From JAPLST01 sp964397565 (GTDB lineage: Bacteria; Auribacterota; UBA3054; JAPLST01), in NCBI GenBank assembly GCA_964397565.1, contig CAYNJC010000024.1:4253-68252 (forward strand): a DNA stretch of 64,000 nt. Reading direction: 5' to 3'. Made by a program: the position numbers and the translations under genes. Positions 8,578 through 17,275 of this stretch are shown here, piece after piece. A model generated the notes under the pieces. That model saw nothing but the letters and a program-made list of their open reading frames with translations. It made no database searches and was not told the DNA's origin. The stretch's first letter is position 1, and each line of letters starts with the position of its first letter.

Positions 8578-10215
8578 CTATGCTTGAACATCAGTAATCT
8601 CGCCGCCGAAAATCTCGAGCGCCTTTTGCACGAGCGGCTCCTGGTGGGCCTGCTGCATCAAGTCGTCGCGCGTCAGTGGCGCGGTCGCGGTGGTGGGCGG
8701 TTGTTCACGCACGATATCAAGCGCGATGGGCCGGCTGACGTGCCGGCTGATCTCCGCGATGAGCCGTTCGCGTGTTTTCTTCTGTGCAAGCGCCTGCCAC
8801 GTCATTTCAGCATCGTGCGGCACCAGCACACGCAACGTGCCGGGGCCGCCGTCGGCTACCGTCACGGGTGCGATCAGCGCATGCAGTTTCGCATCGGCCG
8901 TCGCCAAGCCGGCCAGCAACGTTTTCCAAGAACTCGCCAGCGTGGCCTCGCTGCGTGGGCTAGCTGCGGGTGCTGCCGGCGCCGCCGGTTTTGCGGGCCG
9001 TGCCGACTGATACGCCGCGGGTGCCTCGCGCACCACCGCCGGCGCCGTCATGGCCGCGCCGTCGAGTGAGTGCAGTCGTTCCAGCATGCTGTCCAGACTG
9101 ACGCGCCGCCGCGCGCGCAACAGTTTCAAGAGCGCCAGTTCCAGCGCGGTCTGCTTGGCTTCGGTGGCGGCCAGGCGCGGCAATGTTTCCAGCAGGACGT
9201 CCATCGAATACAACAATTGTTCTTGCGAGTAGTGCTGGGCGGCGTCCCGCAAGGCGCGCAGCGAATCGGCAGTCTCTTCCAAGACCGTCTCCGGACTGCT
9301 GACATGCTGCACCACCAGCATGCTCCGCAGAAAATCCAACAACCCCACAAGAAACTGCTCCGGGTCGCGCCCACGCTCGATGACGTGCTGCACGATACCT
9401 AGCGCGCCGGCAACATCCTCGGCCACCAGCGCGTGATGCAGCGCGAAATACGTTTCGCGTTCAGTCCAGCCCAGCAGGGCGGTCACTTCCGCTTCCGTGA
9501 TGGTCTCGGCGGCCAGGGCCAGCACTTGGTCAAAGACCGAGAGTGTATCGCGCACGCTGCCATCGCCGGCCCGCGCAATGACGCCCAGCGCGCCACGTTC
9601 GACGGTCACCCCTTCTGCCGTCGCCACTTTGTCGAGATAGGTTACGAGCGCGTCCCAGGCCACCCGGCGCAGCTCATATTTCTGCACCCGCGACAAAATC
9701 GTCGCCGGAATCTTGTGCGGCTCTGTCGTCGCGAAGAAAAACTTGACGTGCGGCGGCGGCTCTTCGAGCGTCTTCAACAGGGCGTTGAAGGCCTCTTTGG
9801 TCAGCATGTGCACTTCATCAATGATGTAGACTTTGTAGCGCGCGCTGACCGGCGCAATCGCCACCGAGTCGCGCAGGCGCCGGATTTCCTCAATGCCGCG
9901 ATTAGACGCGCCATCAATCTCCATCACGTCCAGACAGGTGCCGTCGCGGATCGCCACGCAGTTCGCGCACGTGTCGCACGGCGTCGGCGTCGGCTCGGCT
10001 GTGCTTAGGCAGTTCAGCGCTTTGGCCAGAATCCGCGCAATCGTGGTCTTGCCCACGCCGCGCGTGCCGATAAATAGATAGCCCTGCCCGAGGCGACCTT
10101 GGGTGATGGCATTCTGCAGCGTGGTCGTGACATGCTCCTGCCCGATCACTTGCGCGAACGTCGGCGGCCGCCACTTGCGCGCCAGAACGGTATATGACTC
10201 GTGTGGTATGCTCAT
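8578..10215 (-). CDS. dnaX: DNA polymerase III subunit gamma/tau (clamp loader ATPase)
   Basis: The clamp loader subunit of 545 residues has the Walker A motif GTRGVGKTT at 50-58 and the zinc-binding cysteine cluster CDTCANC at about 85-91. The Walker B is VYIIDEVHM, followed by the LLKTLEEPP and sensor 1 FFFATTEPHKIP segments. The AAA+ domains are followed by the oligomerisation region and an alanine/proline-rich linker near residues 400-420. The C-terminal 120 residues are divergent, as is usual for tau. A consensus promoter with 17-bp spacing is immediately upstream and leaves only about 14 bases between the -10 box and the ATG, with no purine-rich ribosome binding site. It is the first gene of the operon reaching to lepA. 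Confidence 0.96.
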   Translation of the reverse strand: MSIPHESYTVLARKWRPPTFAQVIGQEHVTTTLQNAITQGRLGQGYLFIGTRGVGKTTIARILAKALNCLSTAEPTPTPCDTCANCVAIRDGTCLDVMEIDGASNRGIEEIRRLRDSVAIAPVSARYKVYIIDEVHMLTKEAFNALLKTLEEPPPHVKFFFATTEPHKIPATILSRVQKYELRRVAWDALVTYLDKVATAEGVTVERGALGVIARAGDGSVRDTLSVFDQVLALAAETITEAEVTALLGWTERETYFALHHALVAEDVAGALGIVQHVIERGRDPEQFLVGLLDFLRSMLVVQHVSSPETVLEETADSLRALRDAAQHYSQEQLLYSMDVLLETLPRLAATEAKQTALELALLKLLRARRRVSLDSMLERLHSLDGAAMTAPAVVREAPAAYQSARPAKPAAPAAPAASPRSEATLASSWKTLLAGLATADAKLHALIAPVTVADGGPGTLRVLVPHDAEMTWQALAQKKTRERLIAEISRHVSRPIALDIVREQPPTTATAPLTRDDLMQQAHQEPLVQKALEIFGGEITDVQA

Positions 10216-10229
10216 GCTATAGTTCTGTG

Positions 10230-10258
10230 ATTATAGTGGAGTCCGCCCGTTTTGTCAA
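10230..10258 (-). promoter_or_regulatory. Promoter of dnaX operon (sigma-70 consensus)
   Basis: On the minus strand TTGACA (10253-10258) and TATAAT (10230-10235) are separated by exactly 17 bases, which is the full consensus. The expected transcription start is 5 to 9 bases upstream of the dnaX ATG, which gives a nearly leaderless mRNA. Confidence 0.85.
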
Positions 10259-10574
10259 TCGCATTGCGCAGGAACGAATCAGGCGCACCGTCGCTAATCA
10301 GAGGGAGAAGTGCAAGGCCGGCAGCGCTTTCAATCGACATGTGTTGTCGTTTGCGCATTGCGGAAAATGGTAATGCCAAGGTCGCACAGGACAAACGACA
10401 CGCACGGTCGTCTGCACTCACCCATTGATGCTGTTGAATGTTTTCGTTTATGGGCGCGACACAGGTTTCACAATACTCAGGTGGTTGCCTGGCCGTGCTT
10501 GTCAAAACGCATAGCGCCTGCCCCCCATCTTCCTTGTCCCTATCTTCCTCCGTGCACTCCCCGTTTGATCCCCT
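10259..10574. other. Intergenic region without a supported gene
   Basis: Beyond the dnaX promoter this stretch has no convincing coding frame; the small open frames in it lack a ribosome binding site and family resemblance. It contains the 25-base motif at 10329-10353 with the stem CGACA/TGTCG, which recurs with four differences at 13014-13038. Confidence 0.6.
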
Positions 10575-12020
10575 TCATTTGGCAAAAGCATTCGCTGTGG
10601 TCATTGCCCTTTTTGCCATTTTGGTTGAGTATTTCGTCAGGTAGTCGGTGGCGCGGCTTCTATCCTGAAGGTACAACACGCCGGCGGTCTGTTCTACCTC
10701 TGCCTGCGCAGCGAACTCTTTCTGCTCGAATTCGTTGAATTTCTTTCTGATACGGCCGGTGGCAACGAGATACCTCACGTCGGCATATCTGGACACCATC
10801 CTGAATGTCCAGTAGGCTGATTTTTTGGTGAACACATTGGAGCCGGTGGCATACGGCGTGGGGATTTGCTGGCTTCCAAAATACCACGGGCTGAATATGC
10901 TCGTGCACGGGGTGGCCATCGCCCGCCAGCATAGTGCGCCGATTTCAACCGGTAACCAGCCGCGCAATTGGCACACGACGCTGACTTCGGAGTTGATGGA
11001 GCACAAGGTCCGTTCGTCGGTCTGATGCGGTGAACCATTGGTATAGCACCCGGTCAAGTCGTACGTGGTGCCTTCGTAATGGTCCCTGAGGACGGCAATG
11101 ACATGCTGTGGCTCGATGCCGGCAATGCGGGGATCCAACAGATAATTGGCGCGCCACACCCGACGCGTGTTGTACGGATCATCGAGTTTTGACGGTTCGG
11201 CGTACACGGTGGCGAAACGGAATGGCGCGTTGGTGTCACTGTACCAGTTGTTGCTCTTCGCGTAGTCAACAAGGTCGGCAGAGAACATGAAATTGGTGGG
11301 ATCGTTGAAATCAACCACGTCGATCCGAAAGATGTTCGCGCGCACGCTGACCGCATTGCTTGGCACGCGCTGGGCAACCCATTGTCCATCATACGTCACT
11401 TCGACCCACCAGCCTTCGTTGGTGTCGGCGACGCCATACATCGTGCCCGAATCGGCCCCCAGCTTGTAGGCGTGGGCAAGGTCGCCGATGACCCGGACTG
11501 CTTCCCTGGCCGATGTCGACCGCTCTAAGGCCAACTGCGTGAATTCCGTCCAGATCAGCCGATTGGTCGTTGCCAGTTCCTCTGGCACGTCCCGGCGATA
11601 GGACATGTTGTTCACCACGGCCACTTGGTGTTCATTGATGCCGCTGGTGATATCGCCAGGAACATAGCTTTTCCTGAATATCTTTGTCGCCGTGTAGGCA
11701 TAGGTCACCGCTGGTTGTGGCACGTTCGTCCCGAAATATGCGGCAAACGTCGCGCCGGGCGCATTGGTCACCCGCGGCACGAAAACGAAATGATGTGCGC
11801 AGTAGTTGGCCAGGTCTTCATTGTGTGCCAGGATGACGGATCCGTCCGCCGTGGCGTCCTTACCGACAATGATGGACGAGCACTTCTGGACAGTAGGTGT
11901 GCGGCGCGTGGCCGGGGCGCCTGGCGTTACACGGGATTCCTGTGCAGCAAGGTCAGCGCCGGCAGAGAGAAAAGCAAGGCAGGCTGAACCGGCAACGAGA
12001 AGGAAAAAGCGGGATTTCAT
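10575..12020 (-). CDS. Secreted C69-family dipeptidase (Ntn hydrolase)
   Basis: The 481-residue protein carries a signal peptide (residues 1-26) and then the N-terminal nucleophile pattern of peptidase family C69/U34: KCSSIIVGKDATADGS with Cys47 as the probable catalytic residue, exposed after propeptide removal. Further family marks are ILAHNED, the INEHQVAVVNNMS segment and the GTMYGVADTNEGWWVE segment, followed by SVRANIFRI. The family cleaves dipeptides and dipeptide-like bonds. The propeptide of about 20 residues between the signal cleavage site and Cys47 is consistent with autoprocessing. The gene is divergent from the C39-like peptidase at 12367. I see no clear promoter hexamers for it. 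Confidence 0.85.
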   Translation of the reverse strand: MKSRFFLLVAGSACLAFLSAGADLAAQESRVTPGAPATRRTPTVQKCSSIIVGKDATADGSVILAHNEDLANYCAHHFVFVPRVTNAPGATFAAYFGTNVPQPAVTYAYTATKIFRKSYVPGDITSGINEHQVAVVNNMSYRRDVPEELATTNRLIWTEFTQLALERSTSAREAVRVIGDLAHAYKLGADSGTMYGVADTNEGWWVEVTYDGQWVAQRVPSNAVSVRANIFRIDVVDFNDPTNFMFSADLVDYAKSNNWYSDTNAPFRFATVYAEPSKLDDPYNTRRVWRANYLLDPRIAGIEPQHVIAVLRDHYEGTTYDLTGCYTNGSPHQTDERTLCSINSEVSVVCQLRGWLPVEIGALCWRAMATPCTSIFSPWYFGSQQIPTPYATGSNVFTKKSAYWTFRMVSRYADVRYLVATGRIRKKFNEFEQKEFAAQAEVEQTAGVLYLQDRSRATDYLTKYSTKMAKRAMTTANAFAK

Positions 12021-12221
12021 GGCTGACGTTCAATGAGTGTTGGATTAGCTGAACCTGGGGATGTGCCAGTGCATGCAGGCCACGTCATGCTGTCTGCGGA
12101 GGCTGCTATCATCGTGTTCCTTGCATTCATGGTTGAATCAGAAAAATGCCGTTCCCCGTCACTTACATGTTTATAGTATATCACAAAACACATTTTGCGT
12201 GGGGCAAGGCAACTCGATCCC

Positions 12222-12250
12222 TTGCATTTCCGAAAACAATATGTGATACT
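12222..12250 (+). promoter_or_regulatory. Probable promoter of C39-like peptidase gene
   Basis: TTGCAT (12222-12227) and GATACT (12245-12250) lie 17 bases apart, with AATATGT directly before the -10 box. The form matches the promoters of other secreted-protein genes in this window. The leader to the ATG at 12367 would be about 110 bases. The rest of 12021-12366 holds nothing else I can support. Confidence 0.5.
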
Positions 12251-12366
12251 ATGGTAGCGTCGTTAATGCAAAACCGTGTCCATGCAACCGGTGGCGGCAC
12301 AGCGACGAGATAAACTAACCGACACCGTACGACAACTAAGCCTCCGCAAAACCTCCGGTCACTACC

Positions 12367-12984
12367 ATGCTGCGCACCAAGATCCCAATACATTTCTGTG
12401 CCGCTGTCTGCATCGTCATTGCTGCGCTGTGTTCCGCTGCGCATGCCCAGAGCAATGCATTTATCAACGCGCCACTGTGCCGCCAGGCGAAATCGTTCAC
12501 CTGCGGTGTCGGCGCCATGCAGTCTGTCCTCTGCTATTATGGTCTTGAAGTGCGTCAGGATATTCTTGCGAAGAAACTGCATACCACGCCCAATGGCACG
12601 CAATTCACGCGCATGATTCAATATGCCCAGTCACAAGGATTTTCTGCTGATTGGAAGACCAACATGTCACTGGCCGAATTGCAGCAGCGCATGGACGACG
12701 GCAAGCCCACTATTTTAGCGATCCAGGCCTGGGCGGATAACCCGCCCGTGAACTACTCCAACGACTGGAAGGATGGCCATTACGTGGTGGCGATCGGCTA
12801 CGACATCACCAACATGTATTTCATGGATCCTTCCACGCTGGGCAATTTCACCTACATTCCCACGCCGGAGTTTCTGAATCGCTGGCATGATAGTAACCGG
12901 CGCAAGCCTTTGCCGCAGTTCGGGCTGACCATCAGCAAAGGTGCGCCGGCCTACGATCCTACGCGCATCTTGCGCATGGACTGA
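12367..12984 (+). CDS. Secreted C39-like cysteine peptidase domain protein
   Basis: A 205-residue protein with a signal peptide (1-27, cleavage after AHA). The catalytic triad of the peptidase C39-like fold is visible: Cys46 in the TCGVGAMQ segment, His138 in DGHYVVAIGYD and Asp154 in FMDPST. The family is a papain-like fold. Stand-alone secreted members cleave peptides, whereas bacteriocin-processing C39 domains are fused to ABC transporters; no transporter is next to this gene. The substrate is unknown. The gene is divergent from the C69 dipeptidase, so the two secreted cysteine peptidases may act on the same peptides, which is only an inference. Confidence 0.8.
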   Translation: MLRTKIPIHFCAAVCIVIAALCSAAHAQSNAFINAPLCRQAKSFTCGVGAMQSVLCYYGLEVRQDILAKKLHTTPNGTQFTRMIQYAQSQGFSADWKTNMSLAELQQRMDDGKPTILAIQAWADNPPVNYSNDWKDGHYVVAIGYDITNMYFMDPSTLGNFTYIPTPEFLNRWHDSNRRKPLPQFGLTISKGAPAYDPTRILRMD

Positions 12985-13013
12985 TAGCGCGGACGCGTAG
13001 TAAGAGGAGCTGG

Positions 13014-13038
13014 TTCAATCGACATTTTCTGTCGTTTG
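13014..13038. repeat. Short dispersed hairpin motif, second copy
   Basis: This 25-base stretch repeats the sequence at 10329-10353 with four differences. Both copies can form a 5-bp stem CGACA/TGTCG. It lies 30 bases after the stop codon of the C39-like gene and could be a weak terminator or a REP-like element. Confidence 0.45.
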
Positions 13039-13131
13039 TCTAATCATCTCTGTAACTGTAGTTTCCTTCGATTTTTCCAATCGTCAGCTCAACATTCCTG
13101 TCGCGTTGTTCAATCCAAGAGTAAGGCCAAT

Positions 13132-13258
13132 TACTAATGAGAGCGCTTTCTACGTTGCAGTGTACTTGTAGCCGCCCGCGGTGAGGGCGGCTTCTGCAGC
13201 CGCGGTCAGCGCCCGCGGCTACAATTGGCATGACACCTAGTAAGCGCATTCATTAGTA
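13132..13258 (+). mobile_element. MITE-like element, copy A (127 bp)
   Basis: The element is flanked by inverted ends TACTAATGAGAGCGC and GCGCATTCATTAGTA (13 of 15 positions pair). Inside, TTGTAGCCGC and GCGGCTACAA form a long stem around 13166-13224. The reverse complement of the whole element recurs at 29313-29440 with about ten mismatches and one indel. The ends begin in TA, as expected for IS630/Tc1-type elements that duplicate a TA dinucleotide. It encodes nothing, so it would be moved by a transposase elsewhere. Its insertion accounts for much of the gap between 12985 and 13364. Confidence 0.75.
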
Positions 13259-13364
13259 TGTTGCAAAGATAGAGCCTACAATAGCAAGCATGAGAAGGCT
13301 TTTCATAGGTGATTTCAGCATGACTCACTCACATCAAAACCATCTATCAACGATCTACCGCCGC

Positions 13365-14195
13365 TTATTCCAGCGGCGTGTCTTCGGCGGCGCTGGCGGC
13401 CACCGTGCGCATGTCGCGCCCGAGCAGGACGCCGCGCTGGCTCGTTTCCACAAAGGTGATGAACTCCTCGACCTCGGGCAACAACGGCACTTTTTCGCGG
13501 ACCTCATCCAGCGCTTTCTTGACACTGCGCCGGCCGCGAAAGAATACTTTGTGTACCAGCCGCAGCGCATTGATCGTCGCCGCCGGGAAATTGCGCCGCC
13601 GCAAGGCCACCACATTGACGCCGGCAATCGCGCCGTTGCGGCCATTGACAATCATGAACGGCGGCAAATCTTTCGAGATGGCCGAGATGCCCCACATCAT
13701 GGCGAAGCGGCCAATCCGGCAGAACTGGCGCACGGCCGTCAAGCCGGAAATGAAGCAGCCGTCGTGCACTTCGACATAGCCGGCCATCAGCGCGCAATTG
13801 GCCATGATGACTTGGTTGCCGATGATGCAATTATGGCCGACATGCGAGTTGGCCATGAAGAAATTGTCATTGCCAATCACGGTTTCGGTATCGGCCTTGG
13901 TGCCAACGTGGACGGTGACGCCCTCGCGGAAAAAGTTGCCATCGCCGATGCGCAAATACGAGAGCGTGCCGAAGGCAAAGCCGAAATCCTGGGGCTCGGC
14001 GCCAAGGCAGACCTGCGGATAAATGAGGTTGCGCGCGCCGATGGTCGTGTGGCCCGTGATGCAGGCCTGGCCGAGCAGGCGGGTCTGGCTGCCGATCGTC
14101 ACGTGCGGGCCGATGAGGCAGAGCGGGCCGATGACGGCGTCATCGGCGATCTGCGCGTGCGGATCTACAACAGCGGTCGGATGGATGTCAGGCAT
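13365..14195 (-). CDS. LpxA-like left-handed beta-helix acyltransferase, divergent paralogue
   Basis: The 276-residue protein aligns along its whole length with UDP-N-acetylglucosamine O-acyltransferase (LpxA), including the hexapeptide repeats and the C-terminal helical region (VVALRRRNF). Using the spacing of the E. coli enzyme, His118 and His121 match the conserved and catalytic histidines (H122, H125) in SHVGHNC. The two other conserved active-site histidines are replaced by Tyr140 (AGYVEV) and Arg156 (AVRQFC). A second, more canonical LpxA is at 43160. I infer a changed acyl acceptor or acyl chain, or a different product such as a surface-sugar acyl derivative. It is monocistronic and divergent from tRNA-Ser. 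Confidence 0.8.
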   Translation of the reverse strand: MPDIHPTAVVDPHAQIADDAVIGPLCLIGPHVTIGSQTRLLGQACITGHTTIGARNLIYPQVCLGAEPQDFGFAFGTLSYLRIGDGNFFREGVTVHVGTKADTETVIGNDNFFMANSHVGHNCIIGNQVIMANCALMAGYVEVHDGCFISGLTAVRQFCRIGRFAMMWGISAISKDLPPFMIVNGRNGAIAGVNVVALRRRNFPAATINALRLVHKVFFRGRRSVKKALDEVREKVPLLPEVEEFITFVETSQRGVLLGRDMRTVAASAAEDTPLE

Positions 14196-14212
14196 AAAGG
14201 TGCTCGTAGTGA

Positions 14213-14241
14213 TTGACAGACAGACGCGGATTGACTATGAT
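14213..14241 (+). promoter_or_regulatory. Promoter of tRNA-Ser
   Basis: TTGACA (14213-14218) and TATGAT (14236-14241) are 17 bases apart and lie 26 bases upstream of the tRNA. Confidence 0.8.
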
Positions 14242-14267
14242 ACAGTTTGCAGTCCACAGGCCAGCCA

Positions 14268-14357
14268 GGAGGGATGGCAGAGTGGTCGAATGCGTCGGTT
14301 TTGAAAACCGATTTGGGCGCAAGCTCAACGGGGGTTCGAATCCCTCTCCCTCCGCCA
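14268..14357 (+). tRNA. tRNA-Ser (anticodon UGA)
   Basis: The 90-base sequence folds as a class II tRNA. The acceptor arms are GGAGGGA (14268-14274) and TCCCTCC (14347-14353), followed by G and an encoded CCA (14355-14357). The anticodon stem encloses the loop TTTGAAA, giving anticodon TGA for UCA codons. The long variable arm (GGGCGCAAGCTC) is characteristic of serine tRNAs, and GGTTCGAATCC forms the T arm. The 177 bases that follow to 14534 hold only low-complexity sequence with repeated GAAAACC motifs. Confidence 0.97.
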
Positions 14358-14534
14358 CATTCGGTACGTCGATGATTGGTAATCGGTGTGTCGGTGTCTG
14401 CAACTGAAAACCAGAATCCGAAAACTGAAAACCGAAAACCAGCCCAGCAGCAGCATTCGCCGCATGGAAGCGGCTCCGATCCACGCCGCTGGCGCGACTG
14501 GCCCACACCCAGCATTCTTTGCAGCAAGGGATGT

Positions 14535-15323
14535 TCACAGGGCCAGCACTTCGTTGACTTGCTTCTTCATGCCAAGGAAGGCAGCGTAGACGCCGAAAGT
14601 CGGATAGGCGCTGCGCAACGCGCGCAAATTCACCAGCGGATCGTAATTCAAATCTTCGGGCGGCAGCTCATAGCCGACGCAATTGGCAACCAGGTCAATC
14701 CGCTTGGTCATCCAGGCTTCGACGAAGACCGGCAACGTCAGGCGTTGGAGCCAGTCCACATTTTCATGGCGGCGAATGACCGGCTGGGTGATGACAAAGG
14801 CGGCGCCGGCATCCAGTTTGCGTTTCAACTTTTCGCGCTCGCTGTGCTGCGGCTCGTAGTGATTAAATGCCACGCCATGCACAAACTGGCCGGGATATTC
14901 GCGGTTAATATAGCAGATCAACTCGACCGAGGTGATCGTCTGCACGCCGCTGATACCGAGTTCGGCGGGCTCGAGGCGGTGCAGCCGGTCATTGCCGTCG
15001 CCGCTGACGACCAGCAGATATTTCAGGCCGCGCTCCGCCATGGCGCGCAGCATGCGATCGAGATCAACCTTGCGGTGAAACGTGTTGAGATGAATCAGCA
15101 GGCGTTCGGGCTTGGTCTCGACGCCGGTTGTTTCAATCGTGTCGAGCGCTTCAAAGCTGAGCATGCCGACCGGATTGTCGGTGATGCAAATGACAAAATC
15201 GTGGGCCAGCGAGGCGTTGTATTTCTCGGTGAATTTCGCCAAATCGCCTTCGATATCCTCGCTGTCCTGCTTGGGGGTCAGGACTTCATTCAAGTAGCGT
15301 TTTGGTTCCAACCAATCTTTCAC
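14535..15323 (-). CDS. MetF-like methylenetetrahydrofolate reductase family protein
   Basis: The 262-residue protein resembles the TIM-barrel MetF family: HLNTFHRKVDLDRMLRAM (folate cycle enzymes act near this region), LLVVSGDGNDRL and especially LDAGAAFVITQPVI, the counterpart of the MetF segment that precedes the C-terminal barrel. It is slightly shorter than typical MetF and the FAD-binding DRA pattern is not obvious, so it may be a homologue with another role, for example a C1-carrier enzyme. It lies 17 bases behind trxB at the end of the nusA operon. Confidence 0.65.
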   Translation of the reverse strand: MKDWLEPKRYLNEVLTPKQDSEDIEGDLAKFTEKYNASLAHDFVICITDNPVGMLSFEALDTIETTGVETKPERLLIHLNTFHRKVDLDRMLRAMAERGLKYLLVVSGDGNDRLHRLEPAELGISGVQTITSVELICYINREYPGQFVHGVAFNHYEPQHSEREKLKRKLDAGAAFVITQPVIRRHENVDWLQRLTLPVFVEAWMTKRIDLVANCVGYELPPEDLNYDPLVNLRALRSAYPTFGVYAAFLGMKKQVNEVLAL

Positions 15324-15340
15324 TGGGCGATCTCCATTGT

Positions 15341-16276
15341 TTAGGAAGGTGATAATGATTCAAGATAGCGTTGGGCATCTAGCGCGGCCGTGCAGCCAGT
15401 GCCGGCGGCGGTGACGGCTTGTTTGTAAATCGGGTCCATGACATCGCCGCAGGCGAACAAGCCAGGCGTGCGTGTCGCGGTCGAGCCGGCGTGGACGGTG
15501 ACAAAACCATTCTGGTCGAGGTCGGCGAGGTCTTTGACGAGGGCGCTTTGCGGCTCGTGGCCGATGGCGACAAAAATGCCATCGCAGGCGATGCGCTCGG
15601 TCGCGCCAGTCTCGGTGTGTTTGAGGAGCGCACCCTGCACGGTCGTCTCACCGAAAATTTCTTCAATGGCATACGGCACCCGCCATGTGATCTTTGGATT
15701 GGCGCGGGCTTTTTCCACTTCAATCGGTGCGGCGCGGAAATAGTCGCGCCGATGTACGATAGTGACGGTGCTGGCGAAGCGCGTCAGGAACGCGGCGTCC
15801 TCCATGGCGGTATTGCCGCCGCCGACCACCAGCACATGTTTGCCGCGGAAAAACGCGCCGTCACACGTGGCGCAGCCGGAAACGCCGCGGCCATAATACT
15901 TCTGCTCGGAAGGAATCGGCAAGCGGCGCGCCTCGGCGCCGGTGGCAAGAATGACACTGGCGCTTTCGTACGTACCGCTGGGCGCCTGCACCTGGAAGTG
16001 GTCGCCGTCGTGCGTGACGCGCTCGACTTCCTCGGTCAGCAGACGGGTCTCGAAGCGCTCGGCCTGCTGGCGGAAGAGCTGCATCAGTTCAGCGCCGCTG
16101 ATCGTGACGGGGAAGCCGGGGTAGTTCTCGACTTCGTGCGAGACGACCAGCTGTCCGCCGGGGACGCGACCTTCAAACAAAATCGGGCGCAGCAGGGCGC
16201 GGGCGGTGTAAATCGCCGCCGTGTAGCCGGCCGGCCCGGAACCAATGATGATGACAGTTTCCATGGCAGTGCTCAC
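15341..16276 (-). CDS. trxB: Thioredoxin-disulfide reductase
   Basis: This flavoenzyme passes electrons from NADPH to thioredoxin. The protein has 311 residues, the usual length. The FAD-binding GSGPAG motif is at residues 12-17, the redox pair is C135-A-T-C138 in the sequence SGCATCDGAFF, and the second GGGNTAMEDA Rossmann motif binds NADPH. The C-terminal FACGDVMD motif completes the FAD site. Its start overlaps the nrnA stop by 4 bases (ATGA). Met5 is an alternative start. Confidence 0.96.
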   Translation of the reverse strand: MSTAMETVIIIGSGPAGYTAAIYTARALLRPILFEGRVPGGQLVVSHEVENYPGFPVTISGAELMQLFRQQAERFETRLLTEEVERVTHDGDHFQVQAPSGTYESASVILATGAEARRLPIPSEQKYYGRGVSGCATCDGAFFRGKHVLVVGGGNTAMEDAAFLTRFASTVTIVHRRDYFRAAPIEVEKARANPKITWRVPYAIEEIFGETTVQGALLKHTETGATERIACDGIFVAIGHEPQSALVKDLADLDQNGFVTVHAGSTATRTPGLFACGDVMDPIYKQAVTAAGTGCTAALDAQRYLESLSPS

Positions 16277-17262
16277 GTGGTCGGTTGATACTGCTCAATG
16301 TAGCGCGAGAACGCGGCGCGGAAGCGTGGCAGGAATGTGGCCAGCGGCTCCTTGACGACCGCGCCCGAGGCGCAGACATGGCCGCCGCCGCCGAATGCGC
16401 ACGCCAGCGGATTGACATTCACCGCGCTGGACTTCGAGCGCAAGCTGATGCGGACATGCCCGCTTTCGGGCAGTTCCATCAAGGTTGCCGCGATGAGGGC
16501 GGAATCGAGCGAGCGTGGGTAGTTGACAAAGTCCTCGACGTCCAAACTAGTGGCATTGTAGCGTTGGAGCGTGTCTTTGGTCAGATACATGAAGGCGCCC
16601 GCGCCATTGTTGGTCAGCTCGAGGGTGGCGAGGGCTTCGCGCAGAAGATGCAATTGCGTGACGGGCACACTGTTGTAAACGTGTGATGAGATCGCGGCGA
16701 TATCCAAACCGGTTTCGAGCAGCACGCGGGCAATATCGAAGGTGCGTGGCGTGGTGTTTTGATAGGTGAAGTTGCCGGTGTCGGTGATAATCGCCGTGTA
16801 CAAGGCGGCGGCGATGGGCGCGCTGATCGGCGTCGGCAATGCGCGCAGCAGGTCGTACACGATGCAGGCGGCGGCGCTTTCACGCGAGTTGGTGCACGCG
16901 AACGTGGCGCTGGTAGCCACCGGCAGATGGTGGTCAATGATCAAGGTGGGCACGCCGGCGACAAAGGCGGCGGGATCAATGGCGGCGCGCTCGGTCGTGG
17001 CGGTGTCGAGCAAGACGAGCAAGTCAAATGCGGAAAAATCGTTGTGCAGTGGGGGAGTGATGAGCGGCTCAAGGAAGCGATAGCGGGCGGGCGCTGCTTC
17101 CGCGGACCACGCCTGCACGGCGGTGCCGTGCGCGCGCAGGCCGAGCGTGAGGGCGATCATTGAGCCAACGCAATCGCCGTCGGGCCGCACGTGCCCAAGA
17201 ATCAGGATGCGTGCGGCGGTACGCAGCAGTTGAACAGTGGCAGTGAGGTCAAGGGATTGCAT
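16273..17262 (-). CDS. nrnA: DHH-family nanoRNase / pAp phosphatase (NrnA)
   Basis: The product (329 residues from Met29 of the longest frame) has all marks of the DHH/DHHA1 family. HVRPDGD at 24-30 and the later LIIDHHLP and ITDTGNFTY segments bind manganese, and the C-terminal GGGGHVCASGA is the DHHA1 substrate loop. NrnA degrades very short RNA and hydrolyses 3'-phosphoadenosine 5'-phosphate. I chose the start at 17262 because the alignment begins there and the longer frame would overlap rbfA. Position between rbfA and trxB is a common arrangement in bacteria. Confidence 0.9.
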   Translation of the reverse strand: MQSLDLTATVQLLRTAARILILGHVRPDGDCVGSMIALTLGLRAHGTAVQAWSAEAAPARYRFLEPLITPPLHNDFSAFDLLVLLDTATTERAAIDPAAFVAGVPTLIIDHHLPVATSATFACTNSRESAAACIVYDLLRALPTPISAPIAAALYTAIITDTGNFTYQNTTPRTFDIARVLLETGLDIAAISSHVYNSVPVTQLHLLREALATLELTNNGAGAFMYLTKDTLQRYNATSLDVEDFVNYPRSLDSALIAATLMELPESGHVRISLRSKSSAVNVNPLACAFGGGGHVCASGAVVKEPLATFLPRFRAAFSRYIEQYQPTT

Positions 17263-17275
17263 GGCGCCGCGGTCG

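Noticed and set aside
10212..10505. 97-codon minus-strand frame before dnaX
   Set aside because: It contains the dnaX promoter and has no ribosome binding site or family resemblance.
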